Below are positions 17,863 to 25,857 of a stretch of 64,000 nt of DNA, one piece after another (positions within the stretch are counted from its first letter, which is position 1; every line of letters begins with the position of its first letter). The notes below the pieces were generated by a model. It worked only from the letters and a program-made list of their open reading frames with translations, ran no database searches and had not been told where the DNA came from. The translations under genes were made by a program, and so were the position numbers. This stretch comes from Brachybacterium nesterenkovii (GTDB taxonomy: Bacteria; Actinomycetota; Actinomycetes; Actinomycetales; Dermabacteraceae), in contig NZ_FWFG01000081.1 in the NCBI RefSeq assembly GCF_900163655.1, forward strand, positions 41,359 to 105,358, read 5' to 3'.

Positions 17863-18525
17863 TCACTGGCGGGGCGTGCCGTCCTCGTTCCAGATGCCGG
17901 AGCTGCCGCGGCGGTGGGAGCCCAGCAGGTGGGTGTCGACGATGCCGAGCGCCTCCATGAGAGCGAACATCGTGGTGGGGCCGACGAAGCGGAAGCCGTG
18001 GCGCTTGAGCTCCTTCGCGAGCGCGATCGATGCGGGGCTCGAGGAGGGGACCTCCGCGAAGGAGGCCGGGCGCGGCGTGGTCGGTGGTCGGTGGGACCAG
18101 ACGAGGTCGGCGAGCGTGGCACCGGGGCCGAGGTCTCCGCGCGGACCGAGCCCCTCGGCATCGCGCAGGGCGACGGCGGCGCGGGCGTTGGCGATCGTGG
18201 CCTCGATCTTCCCGCGGTGGCGGATGATCCCGGTGTCCTGGAGCAGGCGCTCGATGTCGGTCTCGTCGAACGCGGCGACCGCATCGGGCTCGAAGCGGGC
18301 GAAGGCGCGGCGGAAGCCCTCGCGGCGTCGCAGGATCGTGGCCCAGGACAGGCCCGATTGGAAGGCCTCGAGGCTCAGGCGCTCGAACACGCCCCGCTGA
18401 TCGCGGATGGGCATGCCCCATTCGGTGTCGTAGTACTCGCGCAGATCGTCGTGGCGGCTGGCCCAGACCGGGCGGACGAGGCCGTCGGCGCCGGTGACCA
18501 GGTCGGCGGAGGCGTCGGCCGTCAC
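17863..18525 (-). CDS. tag: DNA-3-methyladenine glycosylase I
   Basis: Predicted 220-aa base-excision enzyme that removes 3-methyladenine from alkylated DNA. The helix-hairpin-helix glycosylase fold is recognised by YYDTEWGMPI, FERLSLEAFQSGLSW, the catalytic-region motif TGIIRHRGKIEATI and FRFVGPTTMFALMEALGIVD. The zinc ligands of the Escherichia coli enzyme look absent: the usual RCGWV is VRPVWAS, the conserved YHD is YYD and the C-terminal Cys region is HLLGSHRRGSSG. GTG at 18525 overlaps the stop of the siderophore-interacting protein gene by GTGA, so the two are cotranscribed and probably translationally coupled, although no functional link is obvious. Confidence 0.9.
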   Translation of the reverse strand: MTADASADLVTGADGLVRPVWASRHDDLREYYDTEWGMPIRDQRGVFERLSLEAFQSGLSWATILRRREGFRRAFARFEPDAVAAFDETDIERLLQDTGIIRHRGKIEATIANARAAVALRDAEGLGPRGDLGPGATLADLVWSHRPPTTPRPASFAEVPSSSPASIALAKELKRHGFRFVGPTTMFALMEALGIVDTHLLGSHRRGSSGIWNEDGTPRQ

Positions 18526-19448
18526 TCGTCGATCCGCCCGATCGGCTCGCGCTTCTCGGCCTGGAAGCGGTCCTCGACGCGCCCGAGGGCCCAGTAGGCG
18601 GAGATGGACAGGCGGTCGCGGGGGATGCCCTTGTCGACCACGAGGATGCGGCGCAGCTGCTTGATGATCCCGCGCTCGCCGTGCACGAAGGCGTCGAGCG
18701 CGCTCGGGTCCTCGATCTCGAGGGAGGCGGCGGTCTCGAGGAGCAGCTCGCGCGCCCCGATGAGGTACTGGATGCGCACGCCGTCGGGGGCGGTGAGGTG
18801 CAGGCGGTCGCCCTCGTGCTCGAGCTGGATGACGGCGCGGCCCCGGGCGTCCTCGGGCAGGGCCTCGAGCGCCGCCGCGATCGCCGGGAGCGCCGAGTGG
18901 TCGCCGATGAACAGGTGCTGCGCGGCGGCGGGGTCGGGGCTGTAGGCGCCGCCGGCCCCGCGAAGGGCGACGCGGTCGCCGGGGAGCGCGCTGTCGGCCC
19001 AGGTCGCGGCGACGCCCTCGAGCTCGCCGTCGCCGTGGAGGACCACGTCGATGTCGAGGCGCTGCGCTGCGGTGTCCCAGTGGCGCACGGTGTAGGTGCG
19101 GATCCGCGGGAGGTCCTCGGGGCGCTCGCGCCGCAGGGCCTCCATGTCGTAGGGCGGGGTCAGGCCGGAGGCCGGGTCCGGCAGCAGCAGCTTGACGTAG
19201 CGGTCGGTCGCGTCGTTGCACGAGAGGTCGGCGATGCCGGGGCCGCCAAGGGAGATGCGCAGCAGCGACGGCGACAGGCGGGTGCGATCGATGACCTCGA
19301 GCACCGCCTGGGGGCGCTCGGGGCGCTTGGCGCGGGGGGCGGATTCGCCCGATCGGCCGGGTCCGCCGCGGCCGTGCTCTCCCGGAGGCACAGCGGGTGC
19401 GGGGCGGGTCGAGGCGGCGTCGGCGGCGCGATCGTTCGGGCTCATCAT
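18522..19448 (-). CDS. Siderophore-interacting protein, FAD-binding (ferric reductase-like)
   Basis: Predicted 308-aa flavoprotein of the ViuB/SIP family, which releases iron from imported ferric siderophores using NAD(P)H. The FAD motif RxYT is seen in RIRTYTVRHW, followed by DIDVVLHG, SALPGDRVALRGAGG, FIGDHSALPAIAAALE and the C-terminal SAYWALGRVEDRF. The first 50 residues are Pro/Gly/Arg-rich and probably disordered. ATG at 19448 is chosen because TAGGGT lies 7 nt upstream, in divergent orientation to the next gene, suggesting a leaderless transcript; a second ATG follows immediately. No siderophore transporter is visible in the window. Confidence 0.9.
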   Translation of the reverse strand: MMSPNDRAADAASTRPAPAVPPGEHGRGGPGRSGESAPRAKRPERPQAVLEVIDRTRLSPSLLRISLGGPGIADLSCNDATDRYVKLLLPDPASGLTPPYDMEALRRERPEDLPRIRTYTVRHWDTAAQRLDIDVVLHGDGELEGVAATWADSALPGDRVALRGAGGAYSPDPAAAQHLFIGDHSALPAIAAALEALPEDARGRAVIQLEHEGDRLHLTAPDGVRIQYLIGARELLLETAASLEIEDPSALDAFVHGERGIIKQLRRILVVDKGIPRDRLSISAYWALGRVEDRFQAEKREPIGRIDE

Positions 19449-19455
19449 GCCCACC

Positions 19456-19527
19456 ACCCTAGAGGGGATGCGCGGCGCGGAGATCCGACGCAGGTCGGAG
19501 GACGTCCCGGGATCGTGCACCTACGCT
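19456..19527. promoter_or_regulatory. Divergent leaderless promoters
   Basis: On the minus strand TAGGGT (19456-19461) ends 7 nt before the siderophore-interacting protein ATG. On the plus strand TACGCT (19522-19527) ends 6 nt before the oxidoreductase ATG. No Shine-Dalgarno sequence precedes either start. Confidence 0.55.
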
Positions 19528-19533
19528 CGTGGA

Positions 19534-21027
19534 ATGCAGTCATCATCCGACGCTCCTGACGTCCTCGTCGTCGGCTCGGGACCGAACGGTCTTGCGGCCG
19601 CAGTGGTCTGCGCCCGGGCGGGCCTGTCGGTGCAGGTCCGCGAGGCGCAGCTGACGCCCGGCGGAGGCGCCCGAACAGAACCGGGCCCGGTCCCCGGGAT
19701 CGTGCACGACGTGTGCTCCGCGGTGCATCCGCTCGCGCTCGCGAGCCCGTTCCTGCGCGCCGTCGATCTGCCCGCGCGCGGAGTGGAGCTGAGGGCGCCC
19801 GAGGCGTCGTATGCGCATGTGGTCGATGCGCGGCGGACGGCGATCGCCTGGCGGGACATCGAGCGCACCGCCGCTGGTCTCGGCTCCGACGGGCGGGCGT
19901 GGAGCCGGATGCTCGGCCCGCTGGCCGAGGACGCCGGGACCGTCGCCGCCCTCGCGCTCGGGGACAAACGCTCGCTGCCCGCGGAGGCTCTCGCGCCGCG
20001 GGGCCTGGGCACTGCTGTGCGCCTCGGCACCGCGATCGGGATGCAGGGCACCCGCGCGTGGGATGCCCCGTTCCGGACGGAGGCCGCACGGGCGCTGCTG
20101 GCGGGCGTCGCCGCTCACGCGATCACGCCGCTGCCCTCCCTCGCCGCGGGCGGGACGGCCCTGCTGCTGGCGACGCTGGCGCATGCGGAGGGCTGGCCGA
20201 TCCCCGTCGGCGGGAGCCGCGCGATCACCGATGCGCTCCTGGCCGACCTGCACGCCCACGGCGGCGTCGTCACGACGTCCGATCCGGTGGACTCGCTCCC
20301 CCGCCCCGGTGCGCCCGGTTCCCCGCGGGCCGCGGTGCTGGACACGAGCGCCGACGAGGCGCTGCGCCTGCTCGCCGACCGCCTGCCCTCGCATGCCGCG
20401 CGCGGCCTGCGGCGCCTGGGCCACGGCGGGGCGGCCGCCAAGGTCGACCTCGTCCTGTCCGGGCCGATCCCCTGGGCCGACCCCGCTGTCGCTCACGCGG
20501 GGACGGTGCATCTGGGCGGAACGCGCACCGAGATGGCGGCGGCCGAGCGCGCGGTGCTGCGCGGGCGTCTGCCCGATCGCCCGATGATCCTTCTCAGCGA
20601 CCCCGTCGTCGCCGATCCCTCGCGGAAGGTCGACGGCCTGCGCCCGATCTGGGCCTATGCGCACGTCCCGCTCGACTGCCCGCTCGACCCCGTGGAGCTG
20701 GTGCTCGAGCGGATCGAGGAGGCCGCTCCCGGGACCCGGGATCTCGTCGTCGCGGCCCGCGGCATCCCGGCCGCCGGGATGCACGAGCACAATGCCTCGC
20801 TGATCGGCGGGGACATCGCCCAGGGCACGGTGACGATGGCCCGGATGCTCGCCCGGCCCCGCGCCGCACGGGATCCGTGGCACCTGGCCGACGGGGCGTA
20901 CCTGTGCTCGGGCGCGGCGATCCCCGGCCCGGGCGTGCACGGGATGGGCGGGTGGTTCGCGGCGCGCTCGCTGCTGCGCCGCGAGTTCGGGATCCTCCAG
21001 ATGCCAGGGGTCGGGCCGCGGCGGTGA
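19534..21027 (+). CDS. FAD-dependent oxidoreductase, phytoene desaturase/PYROXD2-like
   Basis: Predicted 497-aa flavin amine-oxidase-like protein. The N-terminus has the dinucleotide motif VLVVGSGPNGLAAAVVCARAG, followed by REAQLTPGGGARTEP, and the C-terminus ends with the FAD-binding patch CSGAAIPGPGVHGMGGWFAARS, both characteristic of the carotenoid desaturase-like NAD(P)/FAD oxidoreductases. There are no carotenoid synthesis genes nearby, so the substrate is unknown. ATG at 19534 follows a TACGCT -10-like element by 6 nt; upstream in-frame sequence would read through the divergent promoter region. It converges on the MTHFR-like gene, and the two stop codons lie in a tandem duplication. Confidence 0.82.
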   Translation: MQSSSDAPDVLVVGSGPNGLAAAVVCARAGLSVQVREAQLTPGGGARTEPGPVPGIVHDVCSAVHPLALASPFLRAVDLPARGVELRAPEASYAHVVDARRTAIAWRDIERTAAGLGSDGRAWSRMLGPLAEDAGTVAALALGDKRSLPAEALAPRGLGTAVRLGTAIGMQGTRAWDAPFRTEAARALLAGVAAHAITPLPSLAAGGTALLLATLAHAEGWPIPVGGSRAITDALLADLHAHGGVVTTSDPVDSLPRPGAPGSPRAAVLDTSADEALRLLADRLPSHAARGLRRLGHGGAAAKVDLVLSGPIPWADPAVAHAGTVHLGGTRTEMAAAERAVLRGRLPDRPMILLSDPVVADPSRKVDGLRPIWAYAHVPLDCPLDPVELVLERIEEAAPGTRDLVVAARGIPAAGMHEHNASLIGGDIAQGTVTMARMLARPRAARDPWHLADGAYLCSGAAIPGPGVHGMGGWFAARSLLRREFGILQMPGVGPRR

Positions 21028-21055
21028 GGGCGCTCAGGGGGTGAGGGCGCTCAGG
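21023..21055. repeat. Tandem duplication carrying both convergent stop codons
   Basis: A 16-bp sequence occurs twice (21023-21038 and 21040-21055, 17-bp period). Each copy contains a plus-strand TGA and a minus-strand TCA; the left TGA ends the FAD oxidoreductase and the right TCA ends the MTHFR-like gene. Confidence 0.85.
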
Positions 21056-21929
21056 CGGGCTCGGCCGGACGGTGCTGGGCGATCCAGCGGGCGGTCGCGA
21101 GGACTCCGCCGAACGTGTAGAAGTGCAGCGCCACATCCCCGGTGTCGGCGCCGAGGCCTGCGTCGAGGTCACGGATCATCCTCTCGGGCCCGGCGGTGCC
21201 CAGCAGGTTGGTGAGGGAGAAGCCGTAGGTGCGGGCGATGCTCGCCGACGACGCGACCCCGAACCGTGAGGCGTACGTAAGCAGGCGCTTGACGCCCGCC
21301 GGTCCTGGGACCCCGATGCGGATGGGCAGGTCGATCCCGCGGGCGCGGACCTCGCGGATCCAGTCGAGGACGGGCACGGAGTCGAAGCCGAATTGCGTGA
21401 GGATCGATCCGGTCAGTCCCTGCTCTCGCAGGGCGGCGACCTTGGCCTCGAGGAACTCCCAGAGCTGCGCCTCGGACAGGTGGCGATGGCCCGACGGGTA
21501 TCCGGCGATCGAGACCTCGGTGAAGCCGTGCTCGGCGGGCAGCCCCGAGCGGATCAGATCCAGCGAGGACGCATAGGGCCCCATCGGCTCGGCGGGGTCC
21601 CCGGCGACCGCGAACAGGAGCGTGGAGCCGACCTCACTGCGCAGCGCATCGAGGAACTCGGCGAACTCCGCCGTCGAGGCCATCCGTCGAGCGGCGACGT
21701 GGGGCACGGGCGTGAACCCTGCGTCGGCGACGGCTTTCGCGGCGCCGACGCGCATCGGGCGGTCCTCATTGCCGAGGAAGGTCACGTTGATGCGTGTGCC
21801 GGGGGCGATCAGCGGTGCGGCCTCGCGGAGCGCCGCGACGTCCTTGCCTGTCATCTCGAGGGAGGGAGCCCGCAGGAGCATCGATCCCGCCAGGTCGAGG
21901 TCATCGTGCCGCTCCGTCATATCCTTCAC
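21051..21929 (-). CDS. Methylenetetrahydrofolate reductase-like protein
   Basis: Predicted 292-aa TIM-barrel protein resembling MTHFR: an early Glu in SLEMTGKD where MetF has its catalytic Glu, then INVTFLGNED, PHVAARR, SIAGYPSGH, LTQFGFD and RIGVPGPAG. It is divergent from MetF proper, and similar proteins are found in folate-dependent demethylation or one-carbon salvage. The exact substrate is not clear, and the nearby sulfhydrylase-type gene is only a weak hint of methionine metabolism. The start is either GTG at 21929 (weak GGAAA upstream) or ATG three codons later (GAAGGA one nt upstream). Monocistronic, converging on the FAD oxidoreductase. Confidence 0.78.
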   Translation of the reverse strand: MKDMTERHDDLDLAGSMLLRAPSLEMTGKDVAALREAAPLIAPGTRINVTFLGNEDRPMRVGAAKAVADAGFTPVPHVAARRMASTAEFAEFLDALRSEVGSTLLFAVAGDPAEPMGPYASSLDLIRSGLPAEHGFTEVSIAGYPSGHRHLSEAQLWEFLEAKVAALREQGLTGSILTQFGFDSVPVLDWIREVRARGIDLPIRIGVPGPAGVKRLLTYASRFGVASSASIARTYGFSLTNLLGTAGPERMIRDLDAGLGADTGDVALHFYTFGGVLATARWIAQHRPAEPA

Positions 21930-22012
21930 CGTTTCCGCTGGTCACCTGTCCTGCAACGCGACAGCTCCAGTGTGACGCAGTTCACGGCGATGGTCCAAGG
22001 TCCGGAGGCGAG

Positions 22013-22960
22013 TCACCCCACCGCGTCGAGCGCCTCATCGGTCGCGCGCACGATCTGCTCCTGCGCCTCGTCTCGGGTGATCGACGCGGTGCCGTCCCCG
22101 GGCTGGGCGCCGTAGTCGCCGAAATGGGCGTGCACGGCGCCGTCGATGACGATGAACCGTGCGGACGCCGGGAGCTCGGCGCGGCTCGCGGCGATGTCCT
22201 CGGGCGTGGAGAGCCCGTCGCGCGTGCCGCTGATCGAGGTGACGCTCAGTCCGTCGCGGTCGGCCAGCGAGCCCGCCGGGTACGAGGCCCACAGGACGAG
22301 GGCGTCGACGTCCGCGTCTTCGGCGGCCGCGGAGGCGACGACGCCGCCGAGGCTGTGCCCGCCGACCGCCCAGCTCGTGACCTCGGGGTGGTCTGCCATG
22401 ATCCGCCGGTGCGCCTCAGGGGCGAGCATCGGGAGCTGCAGGGGCTCCTCGACGATCACCACGGTGCGGCCCTCGGCGGCCACCCGCTCGAGCAGGGGGA
22501 TGTACGCGCTCAGGTCCACGCGGGCACCGGGCCAGAACACGAGACCGGTGGTCGTGGAACCGTCCGCCGGCGCGAGGGTGATGGTCCCGTCGCCCTCGTC
22601 CACCGCGACGCCCGCGACCGGCGCCGGGGCCGGGTCAGCGGGGAAGGGCCGCAGCCAGATCGTGGCCGCGAGCAGTGCGATGCTCAGGAGCACCCCGAGC
22701 AGCCGGGCGAGGTGGGCGCCGATCCGCGTCGGCCGATCCCGAGGGCGACGACTCCCGCTGACGATCAGGTGGAGCATGCCGATCACGATGACGACGGCGA
22801 TCAGCGCGAGGTGGGCGGGGTGCGCCGCGGACAGCACGTCCCAGCGCGTGGCCAGAGTCCAACCCGCGGCCAGGAGGAGGGCGAGGCCGAGCAGGGCGTG
22901 GAGGGACCGGAGGATGGTCTGTGCCCATGACCTGGACGTCCGCTGCTCCGTGCTGATCAC
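22013..22960 (-). CDS. Membrane-anchored alpha/beta hydrolase
   Basis: Predicted 315-aa protein. Three hydrophobic helices in the first 105 residues (ILRSLHALLGLALLLAAGW, HLALIAVVIVIGMLHLIVSG, LLGVLLSIALLAATIWLRP) anchor an outward-facing alpha/beta-hydrolase domain. The nucleophile elbow is GGHSLGG; a later Asp in SGTRDGLS and His in GAVHAHFGDYG complete a likely Ser-Asp-His triad. The family is abhydrolase_5; substrate unknown. GTG at 22960 is preferred because TAGCGT lies 6 nt upstream (22967-22972 on the plus strand), in divergent arrangement to the GNAT gene. Monocistronic. Confidence 0.78.
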   Translation of the reverse strand: MISTEQRTSRSWAQTILRSLHALLGLALLLAAGWTLATRWDVLSAAHPAHLALIAVVIVIGMLHLIVSGSRRPRDRPTRIGAHLARLLGVLLSIALLAATIWLRPFPADPAPAPVAGVAVDEGDGTITLAPADGSTTTGLVFWPGARVDLSAYIPLLERVAAEGRTVVIVEEPLQLPMLAPEAHRRIMADHPEVTSWAVGGHSLGGVVASAAAEDADVDALVLWASYPAGSLADRDGLSVTSISGTRDGLSTPEDIAASRAELPASARFIVIDGAVHAHFGDYGAQPGDGTASITRDEAQEQIVRATDEALDAVG

Positions 22961-22966
22961 GTCCTC

Positions 22967-23012
22967 ACGCTATCGCTGCGGCGTCCGGGCACGAGGCAGG
23001 CATTGCTAGCGT
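22967..23012. promoter_or_regulatory. Divergent leaderless promoters with identical TAGCGT elements
   Basis: TAGCGT on the minus strand (22967-22972) ends 6 nt before the hydrolase GTG. TAGCGT on the plus strand (23007-23012) ends 6 nt before the GNAT ATG. The identical element and spacing on both sides supports genuine -10 function. Confidence 0.6.
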
Positions 23013-23018
23013 GGCGGC

Positions 23019-23675
23019 ATGCCCACGTCTCCCGCCCCGTCCGAGGGTGCCTGGCCCCTGCACACCGCGCGCCTGGCGCTGAGGCCCCACCGCAGCGATG
23101 ACGCGGACCCGCTGCAGAGGATCTACGGGCAGGCGGACGTCGCCCGCTTCCTCCTCGAGGAGCCGTGGAACGTCGCGGATGCGCAGCGCCGGGTCGCCGA
23201 GAGGATCCCGCGAACGGGTCTGGACTCCCCCGCCGGTGCGCTCACACTGGTGATCGAGCACGACGGCACCGTCATCGGCGATGTCGCACTGTGGTTCGGC
23301 GACCGGGAGCAGCAGACCGCGGAGATCGGCTGGGTGCTCGATCCGGCCCGCGGCGGACAGGGCCTGGCGACGGAGGCCGTGAACGCAGTGCTCGACCTCG
23401 CCGTCGCCCGCTGGGACCTCCACCGGATCAACGCCCGGATGGACGCCCGCAACACGGCATCGGCGGCCCTGGCAGAGCGCGTCGGGATGCGGCGCGAGGC
23501 GCATTTCCGCCGGGACTGGTGGTCCAAGGGCGAGTGGACGGACACGCTCGTGTACGCGACGCTCGCGGAGGAACGGCGGCTGCCGCCGGCTGGTCCCTCG
23601 TCGTCCACGGCGGTGCCGGCGGTCGCATCGCCGAGCTCTCCGCGCAGCGCACATCCGCGTTCCGCGCCGGACTGA
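23019..23675 (+). CDS. GNAT family N-acetyltransferase (RimJ/RimL-like)
   Basis: Predicted 218-aa protein; residues 1-185 match a RimJ/RimL-type acetyltransferase: LHTARLALRPHRSDDADP, FLLEEPW, VIGDVALWF, EIGWVLDPARGGQGLATEA (acetyl-CoA loop R/G-x-x-G-x-A) and ASAALAERVGMRREAHFRRDWW. The last 33 residues are Pro/Ser-rich and are encoded entirely within the overlapping asparaginase-like gene, so the normal GNAT end (near LAEE) has run on without a stop. Target substrate is unknown. A TAGCGT element 6 nt upstream of ATG 23019 indicates a leaderless transcript shared with the downstream gene. Confidence 0.85.
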   Translation: MPTSPAPSEGAWPLHTARLALRPHRSDDADPLQRIYGQADVARFLLEEPWNVADAQRRVAERIPRTGLDSPAGALTLVIEHDGTVIGDVALWFGDREQQTAEIGWVLDPARGGQGLATEAVNAVLDLAVARWDLHRINARMDARNTASAALAERVGMRREAHFRRDWWSKGEWTDTLVYATLAEERRLPPAGPSSSTAVPAVASPSSPRSAHPRSAPD

Positions 23676-24469
23676 CCGCCGCGCACGGTGCCGGTGCAGA
23701 TGTCCTGTCCGCTGGCGGCAGCGCGGTCGATGCCGTGTGCGCCGCAGTCGGAGCGCTCGAGGACGATCCGCTGTTCAACGCCGGGCGCGGCGCCGCGCTC
23801 ACGCTGCAGGGGACGGTCGAGCTCGACGCCTCGATCATGACGGGCGATGGGCAGGCGGGCGCGGTCGCCGTCGTGGACCGGGCCCGCAGCCCGATCCGCG
23901 TGGCGCGGCACGTCATGGAGGCGACGCCGCACGTCCTGCTCGCGAGCCCGGATGACGCGCTGGTCGAGGCCGCAGGCGTCGAGCTGATGGACCCCGATTA
24001 CTTCGTGACCGAGGCGCGGCGCCGCCAGCTCGAGCGGATCCTCGCCGACGAGGAGGCTCCACTGACGCACGGCACCGTCGGCGCCGTGGCCCGGGACAGC
24101 GCGGGACGGATCGTCGCGGGCATGTCGACCGGCGGGATCTCGAAGCAGCTGCGCGGCCGCATCGGGGACACCCCGATCATCGGCGCCGGGACCTGGGCCC
24201 GCGACGGGGTCGTCGGCATCTCCTGCACAGGAGACGGCGAGGCGTTCATCCAGGGCGCGGTGGCGCACGACGTCTTCGCGCGCATGGCCTACGGGGGCCA
24301 GAGCGTCGCGGAGGCGGCGAGCTCGACGTTCGCCGCCGAGTGCGACACGCGCGGCTCCACGGGCGGCCTCATCGCCGCGACCGGCGACGGGAGCGTGCTG
24401 CTGTGCCACAACTCGGCGATGATGCTCGCCGCCTTCTCCCAGGACGGCGAGACCGTCACCTGGGTGTGA
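23534..24469 (+). CDS. Isoaspartyl peptidase / plant-type L-asparaginase (Ntn hydrolase)
   Basis: Predicted 311-aa precursor. SLVVHGGAGG marks the usual N-terminus, DDPLFNAGRGAALT the substrate loop, and HGTVGAVARD carries the nucleophilic Thr that becomes the N-terminus of the beta chain after self-cleavage; MSTGGISKQLRGRIGDTPIIG and SCTGDGE complete the active site. It hydrolyses isoaspartyl dipeptides and asparagine. No ATG or TTG lies near the family start. GTG at 23534, with AAGGG 3-4 nt upstream, is the best candidate but lies 142 bp inside the GNAT gene in another frame and adds about 20 atypical residues. The overlap may be real coupling or the trace of an indel. Confidence 0.85.
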   Translation: MDGHARVRDARGGTAAAAGWSLVVHGGAGGRIAELSAQRTSAFRAGLTAAHGAGADVLSAGGSAVDAVCAAVGALEDDPLFNAGRGAALTLQGTVELDASIMTGDGQAGAVAVVDRARSPIRVARHVMEATPHVLLASPDDALVEAAGVELMDPDYFVTEARRRQLERILADEEAPLTHGTVGAVARDSAGRIVAGMSTGGISKQLRGRIGDTPIIGAGTWARDGVVGISCTGDGEAFIQGAVAHDVFARMAYGGQSVAEAASSTFAAECDTRGSTGGLIAATGDGSVLLCHNSAMMLAAFSQDGETVTWV

Positions 24470-24508
24470 GGCGCGCCCTGCGGGCCGGGAGCGTAGGCAG
24501 GGCGCGCC
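24470..24508. terminator. Hairpin between asparaginase-like and SDR genes
   Basis: 12-bp perfect inverted repeat (24470-24481 and 24497-24508) with a 15-nt loop begins immediately after the asparaginase-like stop codon, between two convergent genes. Confidence 0.6.
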
Positions 24509-24520
24509 GTCGACCGCGAC

Positions 24521-25321
24521 TCAGACCCGGTCGTTCCAGGACCAGATGTCGTCGCCGCGCAGCGAGGCGTCGGCGCCGCCGTCGTCATAGATGGTCTGCC
24601 CGGCCACGTGGGTGTTCTCCTCGCTCGTGAGCCAGATCAGCAGCGTGGCGATCGACTCCGGGTCCTGGTGGCCGTTCAGCGGCATCGGCACGGCGTCGTC
24701 GACCATCTTCCTGCCCTGCGGCGTGGACAGCAGGCCCTTCGTCATGGGGGTGACGACGGTGCCGGGCGCGACCGCGTTCAGGGGGATCCCGCTGCCCGCC
24801 CAGTCCTCGGAGATGGACTGCCGCCGCACCCAGCGGGAAAGCGCGCGCTTGGAGGAGGAGTAGGTGAGGAAGCCGACCCGCGGCCCCTGCTGCTCGAGCG
24901 TCTCGCCGATCGCCAGCGCGGCAGCCTCGTCGCCGTCGAGCATCGCCTGCACCAGCTCGGCCGAGACCGGCTGCAGCGAGGCCATCGACGAGACGACAGC
25001 CGCCCGCGGCGCCGCGCTCCCGCGCAGGGCGGGCAGGAGGTGCTCGAGGAGCTCGGTAACGCCGAAGTAGTTGATCGACACCGTCTTCGCGATCGGCGCG
25101 GAGATCCCGGCGCAGGCGATGACGGCGTCGATCGTGCCGCCGGCCAGCTCGATCGCCTTCTGAGCCGCGTCGCGACGGCCCTCGGCGACCGAGAGGTCCG
25201 CGTCGATCTCGGCATCGTGCAGGTCGATCCCGATGACCTGGTGCCCGCGCTCGCGCAGGATGCGCGCGGTGGCCGCTCCGATGCCGGATGCGGATCCGGT
25301 GATGACGTAGGTGCGAGTCAT
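24521..25321 (-). CDS. Short-chain dehydrogenase/reductase, coniferyl alcohol/3-alpha-hydroxysteroid dehydrogenase-like
   Basis: Predicted 266-aa classical SDR with the cofactor motif ITGSASGIGAATA, the NAG-like IACAGISAP, catalytic Ser in VVSSMAS and the YxxxK motif YSSSKRAL. The gap between Ser and Tyr is long (an insertion QPVSAELVQAMLDGDEA), as in the coniferyl-alcohol and 3-alpha-hydroxysteroid dehydrogenase group. Substrate is inferred only at that level. ATG at 25321 overlaps the marR stop by ATGA, and GGAGGA lies about 4 nt upstream, so the pair is an operon. By analogy with other marR-enzyme pairs, the enzyme substrate or a related aromatic compound may be the inducer. Confidence 0.85.
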   Translation of the reverse strand: MTRTYVITGSASGIGAATARILRERGHQVIGIDLHDAEIDADLSVAEGRRDAAQKAIELAGGTIDAVIACAGISAPIAKTVSINYFGVTELLEHLLPALRGSAAPRAAVVSSMASLQPVSAELVQAMLDGDEAAALAIGETLEQQGPRVGFLTYSSSKRALSRWVRRQSISEDWAGSGIPLNAVAPGTVVTPMTKGLLSTPQGRKMVDDAVPMPLNGHQDPESIATLLIWLTSEENTHVAGQTIYDDGGADASLRGDDIWSWNDRV

Positions 25322-25851
25322 GATGTCCTCCGTTCGAATCGGTCGCCCGGTGCGACCGAAGCCTGTCGCTGCGCGGATGCAGCCCCCTCGCCGTCCTGCC
25401 CCAGCACCTGCGGGACGAAGCGCGCCAGCAGCTGCGCGAACCGTTCGCGCTCGTCCGGATCCCACTGCCGCAGCGCTCCCCCGACGCGCTCGACCCCGGC
25501 GCCGCGCAGCAGCCGGTAGGCCTCCAGTCCGCGCCCGGTCAGCTGCACGCGCTTGGCGCGACCGTCCTCTGGGTGATCGTGCACGTCGACCAGGTTCTCC
25601 GAGACGAGGCGGCCGAGGAGCTTGGAGGCTGTGGGCCGCGTCAGGCGGAGCACGTCGGCGAGCTCGCTGGGGCGGGCGGCGCCGCCCCGCAGGCCGAGCG
25701 CGTACACCGCGCGGATCGCGGTGTCGTCCAGGTCGAGGCCGACCTCGCGGACGATCTCGCGCTGCGCATGGGGCGCGGACCAGTGCGCGAGCAGGCGCAC
25801 CAGGTCCCGCAGGACCCGCTCTTCGAGGCCATCCGCCGGTGCATCGCCCAT
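25318..25851 (-). CDS. MarR family transcriptional regulator
   Basis: Predicted 177-aa protein with the MarR winged-helix layout: helix 1 dimerisation segment, then RAVYALGLRGG, recognition region ARPSELADVLRLTRPTASKLL and wing DVHDHPEDGRAKRVQLTGRG, ending in a C-terminal dimerisation helix. It probably represses itself and the cotranscribed SDR gene: a TTGCCTGAGGCAA palindrome overlaps the -35 element of its own promoter. ATG at 25851 lies 6 nt after the TATGCT -10 element, implying a leaderless mRNA. Divergent from the P-type ATPase gene about 200 bp away. Confidence 0.92.
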   Translation of the reverse strand: MGDAPADGLEERVLRDLVRLLAHWSAPHAQREIVREVGLDLDDTAIRAVYALGLRGGAARPSELADVLRLTRPTASKLLGRLVSENLVDVHDHPEDGRAKRVQLTGRGLEAYRLLRGAGVERVGGALRQWDPDERERFAQLLARFVPQVLGQDGEGAASAQRQASVAPGDRFERRTS

Positions 25852-25857
25852 GGGACG

